A stretch of DNA of 64,000 nt from Pseudomonas sp. B21-023 (GTDB taxonomy: Bacteria; Pseudomonadota; Gammaproteobacteria; Pseudomonadales; Pseudomonadaceae), in NCBI RefSeq assembly GCF_024749165.1, contig NZ_CP087190.1, forward strand, positions 4,375,501 through 4,439,500. Reading direction: 5' to 3'. The position numbers were made by a program, and so were the translations under genes. The number at the start of each line of letters is the position of its first letter. Positions within the stretch are counted from its first letter, which is position 1. Shown in pieces: positions 50,922 to 59,679 of the stretch. The notes beneath the pieces were generated by a model. It saw only the letters and a list, made by a program, of their open reading frames with translations. It was not told where the DNA came from and did no database searches.

Positions 50922-51731
50922 TCAGAGCTTTTGCAGGTCGCGTTGCGCCAGTTGCGCGGCGGAAGTGCCGGGGTACTGGGTGATGACCTGCTGCAGGATG
51001 CCCTTGACCTTGTCGGTGTGGCCCATGCGGCGCTCGACATCGGCCAGCTTGTACAGCGAATCCGGCACCTTGCTGTGTTTCGGGTACTTCTGACCGACCT
51101 CGGCGAACGCCTGGCTGGCACCTTGCAGGTCGCCCTTGGCCAGGTTGACCTCGCCGAGCCAGTACTGGGCATTGCCGGCGTACTGGCTGTTGGGGTACTT
51201 GCGCAGGAAGGCGTTGAAGGCCTGGCTGGCCTTGTCGAAGTCCTTCTGCTTGATCAGGTCGAAAGCGGCGTCGTAATACAGCTTCTCTTTCGCCGGATCG
51301 CCCGGCTCGCTGCTCGCGGCCGGTGGCTGCGCGGCATTGGTGCCGGCGGCCGCACCCGTGGCTGCGCTGTTCGCGCCACCGGTGGAAGAATTGTCTGGAG
51401 TCGCGGCAGGCGCGGCACCGCTGCTGATGCGGCGGTCGAGATCCTGGTAGCGCTCGAGGTTTTCCTGCTTCATGCGCGACACATCGTTCTGCAGCTCTTC
51501 GATGATGCCTTGCTGGCGGGAAATCTGGTCCTGCATCTGCTGCAGCTGCATGAACAGCTGGCCATTTGCAGAAGCAGGGGCCGAAGCCCCTGCTCCGGCA
51601 TAGGCGCCGCTCGTGCCATAACCCGCAGGTGGATAGCCACCCGCGTTGTCATCTACTACGGGAACCGCAGCCCACGCCGAAAGGGGCAGGCTGAGTGCGA
51701 GGACGGTTACAGCACGACGGCACATACGCAT
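50922..51731 (-). CDS. cpoB: Cell division coordinator CpoB (YbgF)
   Basis: A 269-residue periplasmic protein. Signal peptide MRMCRRAVTVLALSLPLSAW then A|A. A coiled coil lies at about 60-100 (QLQQMQDQISRQQGIIEELQ), then a Ser/Ala/Pro linker and C-terminal TPR repeats (about 150-269, YDAAFDLIKQKDFDKASQAF). CpoB binds TolA and PBP1B to couple outer-membrane constriction to peptidoglycan synthesis. It ends the tolQRAB-pal-cpoB run, separated from pal by 6 bp. Confidence 0.94.
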   Translation of the reverse strand: MRMCRRAVTVLALSLPLSAWAAVPVVDDNAGGYPPAGYGTSGAYAGAGASAPASANGQLFMQLQQMQDQISRQQGIIEELQNDVSRMKQENLERYQDLDRRISSGAAPAATPDNSSTGGANSAATGAAAGTNAAQPPAASSEPGDPAKEKLYYDAAFDLIKQKDFDKASQAFNAFLRKYPNSQYAGNAQYWLGEVNLAKGDLQGASQAFAEVGQKYPKHSKVPDSLYKLADVERRMGHTDKVKGILQQVITQYPGTSAAQLAQRDLQKL

Positions 51732-51737
51732 AGGAAC

Positions 51738-52235
51738 TTACTTACGCAGTTCTACGCGACGGTTCTGGGCCCAGGACTGCTCGTCGTTGCCGGTGGCAAC
51801 TGGACGCTCTTCGCCGTAGGAAACCAGTTCCAGCTGAGCAGGGGAAACGCCCTGCAGAACCAGGTAGCGCTGAACGGCCTTGGCACGACGCTCACCCAGA
51901 GCCATGTTGTACTCGCGAGTGCCGCGCTCGTCGGTGTTGCCTTCCAGGACAACGCGGTTGCCGTTGGACTTCAGGTCCTTGGCGTGAACGTCCAGAGCGC
52001 GCATGGCTTCTGGCTTCAGGTCCGAGCTGTCGTATTCGAAGTAGAAGGTGGTGATTGCGCGCAGGGCGGCTTCTTCGCTCAGGGAGCCGTCGACAGCGCC
52101 AGTGTTGGCACCGTAGCCAGCGTTCGGATCAACAGCGCCTTCACCAGCGTTGTCGCCGCCTTTCGAGGAGCAACCTACAGCTACAGCCATGGCCAGAGCC
52201 AGCGCAGCGAATTTACCAAACTTCAGCATTTCCAT
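51738..52235 (-). CDS. oprL: Peptidoglycan-associated lipoprotein Pal (OprL)
   Basis: A 165-residue lipoprotein precursor: MEMLKFGKFAALALAMAVAV with the lipidated cysteine at 22 (VGCSSKGG). The OmpA-like peptidoglycan-binding domain (about 60-165) contains LEGNTDERGTREYNMALGER. It anchors the outer membrane to peptidoglycan and binds TolB. The ATG at 52235 is the canonical start; the frame is open 54 bp upstream. Called OprL in Pseudomonas. Confidence 0.97.
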   Translation of the reverse strand: MEMLKFGKFAALALAMAVAVGCSSKGGDNAGEGAVDPNAGYGANTGAVDGSLSEEAALRAITTFYFEYDSSDLKPEAMRALDVHAKDLKSNGNRVVLEGNTDERGTREYNMALGERRAKAVQRYLVLQGVSPAQLELVSYGEERPVATGNDEQSWAQNRRVELRK

Positions 52236-52289
52236 CGTGAAACTCCTAATGAAACCCCAGTGTGTTAAGCAAAACGTGTTACGCCGCAA

Positions 52290-53591
52290 TCAGTTCAGGT
52301 AAGGGGACCAGGACGGTTCTCTGACTTCGCCTTGAGCGGTAGGAAGCGGGAGCCTCACGCGGCCGTTAAGCGACACGAGCATCAAGACTCCCCGGCCCTG
52401 CTGGCGGGTGGCGTAGATTAGCATGGTGCCGTTTGGCGCAACAGTGGGAGACTCATCAAGACTGGTCTCGGAGAGAATCTTTACACTTCCACGTTGCAGG
52501 TCCTGCGCGGCCACCTTGAAGTTGGTGAATCCTTGCTGGCGATGGATCATCACCAGAGTCTTTTCGTCCGCCGACAATTTCGGGTTGGCGTTGTAGTTAC
52601 CCACGAACGTCACGCGCTCGGCACCACCGCCACCAACCGACTGCTTGTAGATCTGCGGCTTGCCGCCACGGTCGGAGGTGAAGTACAGGGTGTTGCCATC
52701 CTTGCCCCAGAACGGCTCGGTATTGATGCCTGGGCCTGCGGTGACACGGGTGATCTGGCGCGAAGCCACGTTCATCACATAGATGTCCGGGTTGCCGTCC
52801 TTCGACAGCACGAATGCCAGGCGCGAGCCGTCAGGCGACCAGGCAGGCGCGCCGTTCAGGCCTTCGAAGTTGGTGATCTGCTCGCGGCGACCGGTGTCGA
52901 TGTGCTGGATGAAGATGCGCGGGCGCTTCTGCTCGAACGAGACATAGGCGATACGCTTGCCATCGGGTGCGAAGCGCGGCGACAGGATCGGCTCACGCGA
53001 CTGCAGCAGGGTTACTGCACGGGCACCGTCGTAGTCCGAACGCTGCAGGGTGTAACGGGTGTTGTTGGTGGAGAAACGCTCAGCGGTCACGTACAGCATG
53101 CGCGTGGAAAACGCACCCTTGATACCGGTGAGCTTTTCGAACGACTGGTCGGCAATGTAGTGCGACATGTCGCGCAACTGGTCGACGCCACCGGCGACGC
53201 TGCCGGTCAGGACCTGCTGTTCGGTGGCAACGTTGAACAGGGCGTACTGCACCTGCAGGCGACCGCCGGACGGCACGATACTGCCGACCATGACGTACTG
53301 GGCACCCAACGCTTTCCAGTCACGGAAGATCACTTCGCTGGCCTGGGTCGGCTGGCTGATCATGTTCTGCCGCGGGATCGGCGCGTAGTAGCCGGAGTTG
53401 CGCAGGTCGTTGCCGATGATATCGGCCATGTCTTCCGGCAGTACGCTGCCACCCTGCAGACCGAACGGCACTACCGCGATGGGGGTCGCCCGGTCGCTAC
53501 CGCTGGTGACCAGGATGTTCTTTTCCTCTGCCATGGCCATGCCTGCCACGCAGCAGAGCAAGACCAGCAGTCCTCTCAGACGTTTAATCAC
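52290..53591 (-). CDS. tolB: Tol-Pal translocation protein TolB
   Basis: A 433-residue periplasmic protein. Signal MIKRLRGLLVLLCCVAGMAM then A|EEK. An N-terminal alpha/beta domain binds TolA, and a six-bladed propeller (about 170-430) carries repeated SPDGxxLAF strands (APAWSPDGSRLAFVLSKDGN). TolB bridges TolA and Pal. The start overlaps the tolA stop by 4 bp, so the genes are coupled. The tail EVREPSWSPYLN is conserved in Pseudomonas. Confidence 0.97.
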   Translation of the reverse strand: MIKRLRGLLVLLCCVAGMAMAEEKNILVTSGSDRATPIAVVPFGLQGGSVLPEDMADIIGNDLRNSGYYAPIPRQNMISQPTQASEVIFRDWKALGAQYVMVGSIVPSGGRLQVQYALFNVATEQQVLTGSVAGGVDQLRDMSHYIADQSFEKLTGIKGAFSTRMLYVTAERFSTNNTRYTLQRSDYDGARAVTLLQSREPILSPRFAPDGKRIAYVSFEQKRPRIFIQHIDTGRREQITNFEGLNGAPAWSPDGSRLAFVLSKDGNPDIYVMNVASRQITRVTAGPGINTEPFWGKDGNTLYFTSDRGGKPQIYKQSVGGGGAERVTFVGNYNANPKLSADEKTLVMIHRQQGFTNFKVAAQDLQRGSVKILSETSLDESPTVAPNGTMLIYATRQQGRGVLMLVSLNGRVRLPLPTAQGEVREPSWSPYLN

Positions 53592-54664
53592 AACGCTAGA
53601 TCCTCAGGTGTAAATGTCATCTTGAATGAACGATACGGATTGAACTCGTTCGGCTTCAAGCCCTGCATTTCGGTCAACCGACCAATGTTCTTCACCGCGG
53701 CCACGGCCGAGCTGTCGAACGGACCGTCGCCACTGGACTTGGCCACACTCACATTGGTGAGGGTGCCGTCCGGCAGCATGTTGATCTGCAGAACTACCGT
53801 CATGCCCTTGCGCGCGGATGGCGGACGCGCCCAACCTTCGGCCGCGCGCATGCGGATCAGGTCGTCGAAGTCGCCGGCCACCTGGTCACCCTGCTCGTCG
53901 GCCAGCGCCTGCTGCCGTTCGGTGGTGTCGGACAACAGCTCGGCAAGTGCCTGGGCCTTTTTGTCTTCCGCCGCCTTGCGGGCCGCTTCCTGTGCCTTTT
54001 TCTTCTGGGCGTCTGCAGCGGCCTTTTTCTTGGCCTCTTCAGCTGCCTTCTTCTTCGCGTCCTCGGCCGCCGCTTTCTTCTTGGCGTCCTCGGCTGCTTT
54101 TTTCTTCGCGTCTTCGGCGGCTTTCTTCTTCGCCTCTTCCGCAGCCTGTTTCTTGGCTTCTTCCTCGGCCTTCTTCTTCGCTTCTTCCTCAGCCTTCTTC
54201 TTGGCGATGTCGGCCTGCTGCTTCTCGGCAGCCTTCTTCGCTTCCTCGGCTTTCTTGGCCTCGGCGGCTTTCTTCTGCTCGGCGGCCTTGGCGGCGTCGT
54301 CTGCTTTCTTCGCCTCGGCGGCTTCGCGAGCCTCCTCGGCCTTTTGAGCGGCGTCGGCTTTCTTTTGTTCCGCGGCCTTCACGGCCTCCTGCTCGACCTT
54401 CTTCTGCTCCAGCTGTTCGACCTCGGTCTGGCGTGAGGCAGTCTTCTTCGCCTCCCCGGCAATCTTCTGATTGGTCTGGGTGGTCGCCTGGCTCTTGGAC
54501 TTGAGCTGGTACAGCGTGGCCTGGACGATAGGCTTGGAGGGCGGCAGCTCGGGCGTCATGGCGAAGCTGACGAACAGCATGCCGAACACCAGCACGTGCA
54601 GCGCAATGGCCCAGACACTGGGCCAGAAGTAGCTTTCCGAGGCGGATGGCTCTCGCTGTTGCAT
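53588..54664 (-). CDS. tolA: Tol-Pal inner-membrane protein TolA
   Basis: A 358-residue protein. One N-terminal membrane segment (VWAIALHVLVFGMLFVSFAM), a long Ala/Lys/Glu helical domain II (about 60-235) built of KKAAEEAKKKA-type repeats, and a C-terminal domain III with MTVVLQINMLPDGTLTNVSV. It spans the periplasm and transmits TolQR energy to TolB-Pal. Overlaps tolR by one base and tolB by four. The repeat domain is a likely place for length variation between strains. Confidence 0.96.
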   Translation of the reverse strand: MQQREPSASESYFWPSVWAIALHVLVFGMLFVSFAMTPELPPSKPIVQATLYQLKSKSQATTQTNQKIAGEAKKTASRQTEVEQLEQKKVEQEAVKAAEQKKADAAQKAEEAREAAEAKKADDAAKAAEQKKAAEAKKAEEAKKAAEKQQADIAKKKAEEEAKKKAEEEAKKQAAEEAKKKAAEDAKKKAAEDAKKKAAAEDAKKKAAEEAKKKAAADAQKKKAQEAARKAAEDKKAQALAELLSDTTERQQALADEQGDQVAGDFDDLIRMRAAEGWARPPSARKGMTVVLQINMLPDGTLTNVSVAKSSGDGPFDSSAVAAVKNIGRLTEMQGLKPNEFNPYRSFKMTFTPEDLAL

Positions 54665-55116
54665 CAGGGCGCCTCGGTAATCAGGCCAACGTTACCGACA
54701 CCGGCCTTCTGCAACCCGCCCATGGCGCCCATGACCGCACCGTAGTCGACAGCCTTGTCGCCACGGATGAAGACCTGGGTCTGCTTGCCCTGGTCACGGC
54801 CGGCGGCGATGATCTTGGTCACCGCGCTGGTCATTTCCGGCAAGGTCATGGCCTTGTCCATCTGTTTGTCGGTGTCGACTTCGCTGCCGAGGTTCCAGTA
54901 GTAGGTCTTGTCGGCCTTGATCGAGATGGTCAGGACCTGGACGTTGTTGTCCTGCGGCAGGGCTTCGCTGGAAACCTTGGGCAGATCCACCTTCACGCCC
55001 TGGTTGAGCATCGGGGCGGTCACCATGAAGATAACCAGTAGCACCAGCATCACGTCGATGTAGGGCACCACGTTCATCTCGGCGACCGGCTTGCGTTTGT
55101 GGCGAACTCGGGCCAT
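54664..55116 (-). CDS. tolR: Tol-Pal inner-membrane protein TolR
   Basis: A 150-residue ExbD-type protein. One membrane segment with the essential Asp (NVVPYIDVMLVLLVIFMVTA), then a periplasmic domain. With TolQ it forms the proton-driven motor of the Tol system. It overlaps the tolA start by one base and lies 14 bp after tolQ. Confidence 0.96.
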   Translation of the reverse strand: MARVRHKRKPVAEMNVVPYIDVMLVLLVIFMVTAPMLNQGVKVDLPKVSSEALPQDNNVQVLTISIKADKTYYWNLGSEVDTDKQMDKAMTLPEMTSAVTKIIAAGRDQGKQTQVFIRGDKAVDYGAVMGAMGGLQKAGVGNVGLITEAP

Positions 55117-55130
55117 GGGTTTCTACCTGA

Positions 55131-55826
55131 TCACTCTTCGCTGGTGTGTACTTTGCGGTGCAGGATCGCCTGGAACTCATCGGCGAACGTGTAGTAGCGC
55201 CCGATCAGCACTTCACTGCGCGCGGCAAAACGGTTGTAGGCGATCACAGCCGGGATCGCGGCGAACAGGCCGATCGCAGTGGCGATCAGCGCCTCGGCGA
55301 TGCCCGGGGCCACGGTGGCCAGGGTGGCCTGCTGGGCGCTGGCCAGGCCGCGGAAGGAGTTCATGATGCCCCACACGGTACCGAACAGGCCGATGTACGG
55401 GCTGGTGGAACCGACGGTGGCCAGGAACGGCAGGCTCTGCTCGAGCTTTTCTTCCTCGCGGGAGATGGCCACGCGCATGGCACGCCCCACCCCTTCCATG
55501 ACCGCGTCCGGGTCGACACCCGGTTGCTGGCGCAGGCGCGAGAATTCCTTGAAGCCGGCACGGAAGACCTGCTCGACCCCCGAGTCCGGGTCTGGGTTGC
55601 TGCCCGCCTGGCGGTACAGCTTGGACAGGTCGATGCCCGACCAGAAGCGCTCTTCGAAAGCGTCCAGTGCACGACGACCGGCGCGCAGCATGGTGCTGCG
55701 CTGGAAGATCATGATCCAAGAGGTCACCGAGGCTGCCACGAGGGTCAGCATCACCAGCTGAACCACGACACTGGCATTGGCGACCAGGCTCCACATGGAG
55801 GTATGGTCGACGACGTTTGCTTCCAC
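55131..55826 (-). CDS. tolQ: Tol-Pal proton channel protein TolQ
   Basis: A 231-residue ExbB/TolQ protein with three membrane segments: about 15-37 (ASVVVQLVMLTLVAASVTSW), about 135-160 (TSPYIGLFGTVWGIMNSFRG) and about 170-195 (AEALIATAIGLFAAIPAVIA). It forms the motor channel with TolR. It starts the tolQRAB-pal-cpoB genes after ybgC, with 2 bp between them. Confidence 0.97.
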   Translation of the reverse strand: MEANVVDHTSMWSLVANASVVVQLVMLTLVAASVTSWIMIFQRSTMLRAGRRALDAFEERFWSGIDLSKLYRQAGSNPDPDSGVEQVFRAGFKEFSRLRQQPGVDPDAVMEGVGRAMRVAISREEEKLEQSLPFLATVGSTSPYIGLFGTVWGIMNSFRGLASAQQATLATVAPGIAEALIATAIGLFAAIPAVIAYNRFAARSEVLIGRYYTFADEFQAILHRKVHTSEE

Positions 55827-55828
55827 GC

Positions 55829-56281
55829 TTATTCTCCTGCGTTCGATTGAGTACCCGTGCCGTCCGCCAGGAAGGCGTCGCGCAGTTCTGGGGGAATGGC
55901 CCGGGGTTTGAAAGTGTCGGCGCGCACGGCGGCCACCAGGAACTGCCCTTCGCAGAGCAGCACTTCATCCTTTGCTCGCCACACCTGCTGCACGAAGCGC
56001 AGGCTGGCACGATTCAATTCAAGTACTTGCGCGGTTACCCGCAACTCGTCGTCCAGGCGGGCCGGCGCGTGGTAGCGCGCCTCGCTGGAATGGACCACGA
56101 ACAACAGGTTGTCCTGCGCCAGCTGGGCCTGGGAGAACCCCAGGTGACGTAGCCGCTCGGTGCGTGCGCGCTCCATGAATTTGAGGTAGTTGACGTAATA
56201 CACCACGCCACCGGCGTCGGTATCCTCGTAATAGACGCGACAGCGGTGTGCGAACGGTTCCAGCCCATTTTGCGCGCGCAT
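55829..56281 (-). CDS. ybgC: Tol-Pal-associated acyl-CoA thioesterase
   Basis: A 150-residue hot-dog-fold protein. The catalytic motif YYEDTDAGGVVYYVNYLKFM carries the active-site Asp and the conserved Tyr. It hydrolyses short-chain or acyl-CoA esters and is linked with phospholipid supply near the Tol machinery. First gene of the tol operon; conserved in this place in gamma-proteobacteria. The ATG at 56281 (MRAQNGLEPFAHRCRVYYED) is chosen for family length (about 135-150). Confidence 0.94.
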   Translation of the reverse strand: MRAQNGLEPFAHRCRVYYEDTDAGGVVYYVNYLKFMERARTERLRHLGFSQAQLAQDNLLFVVHSSEARYHAPARLDDELRVTAQVLELNRASLRFVQQVWRAKDEVLLCEGQFLVAAVRADTFKPRAIPPELRDAFLADGTGTQSNAGE

Positions 56282-56406
56282 ACTCTAGTGCTTACTCCTG
56301 TGCTTGCCAATCCGCTGCGGCAACTGTTTTTGCATCGATAATGTCGTATTGCCAGCGAAGCCAGGGCATGCCAGCGGTAGGACCGCAAAAATGCCGATTC
56401 GATCTG

Positions 56407-57453
56407 TCATTCGTCGTCTTGCGCCGCATATTCCCCACCCTCGCAGAAACGCCCGGGAATGTTCAGGCCGAAATGCAGGTAGGCGTGCCGGGTGACCACG
56501 CGCCCACGGGGGGTACGCATGATATAGCCCTGCTGGATGAGGTAGGGCTCGAGCACGTCCTCGATGGTGTGGCGCTCCTCGCCGATCGCCGCGGCGATAT
56601 TGTCGAGCCCCACCGGACCACCGTCGAACTTCTCGATCATGGTCAGCAGCAGACGCCGGTCGGAGTGATCGAAGCCACGCTCGTCGACATCCAGCAGGTT
56701 CAGCGCCATGTCCGCGACCGCCTTGGTGATCTCACCCTTGCCGCGCACTTCGGCAAAGTCGCGCACCCGCCGCAGCAGGCGATTGGCGATCCGTGGCGTG
56801 CCACGGGCCCGGCGGGCGATCTCGAATGCGCCCTTGTCGTCCATGGGCAAGCCGAGGATGCCGGCCGAACGGCTGACGATGGTCGCCAGGTCCCTGTCGC
56901 TGTAGAACTCCAGGCGCTGGACGATACCGAAGCGATCACGCAGCGGGTTGGTCAGCATGCCGGCACGCGTGGTGGCGCCGACCAGGGTGAACGGCGGCAG
57001 GTCGAGCTTGATCGAGCGCGCGGCCGGGCCCTCGCCGATCATGATGTCCAGCTGGAAGTCTTCCATCGCCGGATAGAGCACTTCCTCGACCACCGGTGAC
57101 AAGCGGTGGATCTCGTCGATGAACAGCACGTCGTGCGGCTCGAGATTGGTCAGCATCGCCGCCAGGTCGCCGGGCCGCTCGAGAATCGGGCCGGAGGTGC
57201 TCTTCACCGACACGCCCATCTCGTGGGCGATGATGTTGGCCAACGTGGTCTTGCCCAAGCCCGGCGGACCAAAGATCAGGGTGTGGTCGAGTGACTCGCT
57301 GCGCCCGCGCGCGGCCTGGATGAACAGCGACATCTGCTCGCGCACCACCGGCTGGCCGATGTATTCGTCCAGACTCAGCGGGCGGATCGCACGATCCTGG
57401 ACCTCTTCGCGGTCGCGTCCGGAGGCGGCGATCAGGCGGTCGGTCTCGATCAC
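56407..57453 (-). CDS. ruvB: Holliday junction branch-migration ATPase RuvB
   Basis: A 348-residue AAA+ motor. Walker A is in FGPPGLGKTTLANIIAHEM, Walker B in DVLFIDEIHRLSPVVEE, then the arginine-finger region GATTRAGMLTNPLRDRFGI. A winged-helix DNA-binding domain is at the C-end (YLIQQGYIMRTPRGRVVTRH). It drives branch migration with RuvA. The ATG overlaps the ruvA stop by 4 bp. Confidence 0.98.
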   Translation of the reverse strand: MIETDRLIAASGRDREEVQDRAIRPLSLDEYIGQPVVREQMSLFIQAARGRSESLDHTLIFGPPGLGKTTLANIIAHEMGVSVKSTSGPILERPGDLAAMLTNLEPHDVLFIDEIHRLSPVVEEVLYPAMEDFQLDIMIGEGPAARSIKLDLPPFTLVGATTRAGMLTNPLRDRFGIVQRLEFYSDRDLATIVSRSAGILGLPMDDKGAFEIARRARGTPRIANRLLRRVRDFAEVRGKGEITKAVADMALNLLDVDERGFDHSDRRLLLTMIEKFDGGPVGLDNIAAAIGEERHTIEDVLEPYLIQQGYIMRTPRGRVVTRHAYLHFGLNIPGRFCEGGEYAAQDDE

Positions 57454-58067
57454 TTGGTAATCATCCCTTTGAGGCTGCGACGGATCAGCTCCTCACTGCT
57501 GAGGTTGGCCTTGCCCTCGATGGCGGCAATGGCCTTGCTGGCCTCTTGCGGCTTGTAGCCCAGCGACACCAGGGCGCTGACCGCGTCGGCCTCGGCATTG
57601 GAGGCACTGGCCACCGGCACCGGGCCATCGGACACCAGGGTGAACATGGCGGGCGAGGTTTCCCAGGCCTTGAAGCGATCCTTGAGCTCGACCAGCAGGC
57701 GCTCGGCGGTCTTCTTGCCAACACCGGGCACACGCACCAACGCCGAGGCATCCTGGGCCTGGACGCAGCGCACCAGTTCGTCGGCCTCGAGCCCCGACAT
57801 CAGCGCCAGCGCCAGTTTCGGGCCAACGCCGTTGAGGCGGATCAGCTCGCGGAACAGCTCGCGTTCGCGCTTTTCGAAGAAGCCGTACAACAGATGGGCG
57901 TCTTCACGCACCACCAGATGGGTGTGCAGGGTGACGGTCTCGCCCAGCTTGGGCAGACGGTACAGCGTGGTCATCGGCACTTCGAGCTCATAGCCCAGGC
58001 CGTTGATGTCGACAATCAGGTGCGGCGGCTGTTTTTCCGCCAGGGTGCCACGCAAACGTCCAATCAC
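57450..58067 (-). CDS. ruvA: Holliday junction DNA-binding protein RuvA
   Basis: A 205-residue protein. The start is GTG at 58067 (MIGRLRGTLAEKQPPHLIVD), since this is the conserved N-terminus; the frame is open further upstream. The helix-hairpin-helix motifs lie in LNGVGPKLALALMSG and VPGVGKKTAERLLVE. The C-terminal domain (DAVSALVSLGYKPQEASKAI) contacts RuvB. It binds four-way junctions as a tetramer. ruvC is upstream by 108 bp. Confidence 0.97.
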   Translation of the reverse strand: MIGRLRGTLAEKQPPHLIVDINGLGYELEVPMTTLYRLPKLGETVTLHTHLVVREDAHLLYGFFEKRERELFRELIRLNGVGPKLALALMSGLEADELVRCVQAQDASALVRVPGVGKKTAERLLVELKDRFKAWETSPAMFTLVSDGPVPVASASNAEADAVSALVSLGYKPQEASKAIAAIEGKANLSSEELIRRSLKGMITK

Positions 58068-58175
58068 GTTCCGATCCTTCCTCTGGGGTGCCGGTCGAAA
58101 ACCGGTCCACCCTATCAGCAAATGCGCCGGGAAAGTGCTTCACCCGGACAAAATGTGTATCACCGCATGAAGCGG

Positions 58176-58700
58176 TTACAGACGCAAGCGTCCGCCACGA
58201 CGCCGAGCCGTCGCCAACCCGTGGGGGATGAGGCTGGAGCGGGTATGGGCATGGCACAGGGCGATGGCCAGGGCGTCGGAGGCATCGATCTGCGGTTTCT
58301 GGGTCAGCTTGAGCAGGTGCATGACCATCATCATCACCTGCTCCTTGTTGGCGCCGCCGGTACCGGCCACGGCCTGCTTGACCTGGCTCGCGGTGTATTC
58401 GGCGATCTCCAGGCCGGCCTCGGCGGCGGCGACGATGGCTGCCCCCCGGGCCTGGCCAAGCTTGAGCGCCGAATCGGCGTTGCGCGCCATGAACACCCGC
58501 TCGATGCCCATGGTCACCGGCTCATGTTGGCGGATGATCTCGCTGACACCGCGAAAGACGATCTGCAGACGCTCGTGCAGCTCACCGCCGCCAGTGCGTA
58601 TACAGCCCGACGCCACGTACTCGCAGCCACGGGCAGTCTGGCGGACCACGCCAAAACCGGTGATGCGCGAGCCGGGGTCGATACCAAGAATGAGAGTCAT
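58176..58700 (-). CDS. ruvC: Holliday junction resolvase RuvC
   Basis: A 174-residue endonuclease of the RNase H fold. The catalytic acids are in ILGIDPGSRITGFGVV (first Asp), MGIERVFMARN (Glu) and DASDALAIALCHAH (pair of Asp). It cuts the junctions moved by RuvAB. The ATG at 58700 is the standard start; the upstream open frame is REP sequence. yebC lies upstream on the same strand across a REP pair. Confidence 0.97.
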   Translation of the reverse strand: MTLILGIDPGSRITGFGVVRQTARGCEYVASGCIRTGGGELHERLQIVFRGVSEIIRQHEPVTMGIERVFMARNADSALKLGQARGAAIVAAAEAGLEIAEYTASQVKQAVAGTGGANKEQVMMMVMHLLKLTQKPQIDASDALAIALCHAHTRSSLIPHGLATARRRGGRLRL

Positions 58701-58722
58701 AGCGCCTACAAAGGTGTGCGAA

Positions 58723-58815
58723 TTTGCCGGCCTTATCGCGGGACAAGCCCGCTCCCACAAAGGCTACACCGCAATCTGGCGCAGGCCTTGTGGAAGCGGG
58801 CTTGCCCCGCGCTAC
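58723..58815. repeat. REP elements between yebC and ruvC
   Basis: Two REP-type units: 58723-58765 (CGCGGGACAAGCCCGCTCCC) and 58783-58815 (CTTGTGGAAGCGGGCTTGCC). Confidence 0.7.
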
Positions 58816-58833
58816 AGCCGATAGCCGAAACGA

Positions 58834-59586
58834 TCAGCCCAGCGTTTCCATGATCTCATCGGAGATCTGTGCGTTGGAGTAGACGTTCTGCACGTCATCC
58901 AGGTCCTCGAGCATGTCGATCAGCTTGAGCACCTTCTCCGCACCGTCCTGGTCCAGCTCGGCGCTGGTGGTCGGCTGCATCACGATCTCGGCGTCGGACG
59001 CCTTGAAGCCGGCCTCTTCCAGGGCATTGCGCACGGCATAGAAGCTGTTGAACGAGGTAAACACGTCAAAGGAGCCGTCGTCGTTGACCACCACATCGTC
59101 GGCATCGGCCTCCATCGCGGCTTCCATCAGCGCATCCTCGTCCACGTTCAGCTCGGCGGCGAAGCTGATCTGCCCCTTGCGCTCGAACAGGTAGGCCACC
59201 GAACCGTCGGTACCGAGGTTGCCGCCGCACTTGGTGAAGGCATGCCGCACGGCCGCGGCAGTACGGTTACGGTTGTCGGTCATGGCTTCGACCATGATCG
59301 CCACGCCGCCCGGGCCGTAACCCTCGTAGCTGAGCTCTTCGACGTTGTCGCTTTCGTTGGTGCCGGCACCGCGGGCCACGGCGCGGTCGATGATGTCGCG
59401 GCTCATGTTGGCACCCAGGGCCTTGTCCAGCGCCAGGCGCAGGCGCGGGTTGGACGCCGGATCACCACCACCTTGCTTGGCAGCGACGGTCAGTTCGCGG
59501 ATCCACTTGGTGAAGATCTTGCCTCTCTTGGCATCCTGGCGTTCTTTGCGGTGCTTGATGTTCGCCCACTTGGAATGACCGGCCAT
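58834..59586 (-). CDS. YebC/PmpR-family transcriptional regulator
   Basis: A 250-residue protein with the standard start MAGHSKWANIKHRKERQDAK; the frame is open further upstream. Family blocks visible: GANMSRDIIDRAVARGAGTN and YEGYGPGGVAIMVEAMTDNR. The family includes transcription factors (PmpR in P. aeruginosa) and the ribosome-associated TACO1/YebC, which helps translate polyproline; this one belongs to the YebC-I type by neighbourhood with ruvC. It lies 93 bp after aspS and upstream of ruvC. Confidence 0.95.
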   Translation of the reverse strand: MAGHSKWANIKHRKERQDAKRGKIFTKWIRELTVAAKQGGGDPASNPRLRLALDKALGANMSRDIIDRAVARGAGTNESDNVEELSYEGYGPGGVAIMVEAMTDNRNRTAAAVRHAFTKCGGNLGTDGSVAYLFERKGQISFAAELNVDEDALMEAAMEADADDVVVNDDGSFDVFTSFNSFYAVRNALEEAGFKASDAEIVMQPTTSAELDQDGAEKVLKLIDMLEDLDDVQNVYSNAQISDEIMETLG

Positions 59587-59679
59587 AACGACTCCAAATC
59601 CTTGAAACAGAAACAGGTTCCGCCCCGAAGGGCGGAACGCATGAATACGTGGGCGCAACACGTGCGCCCGTAGTCGAGG

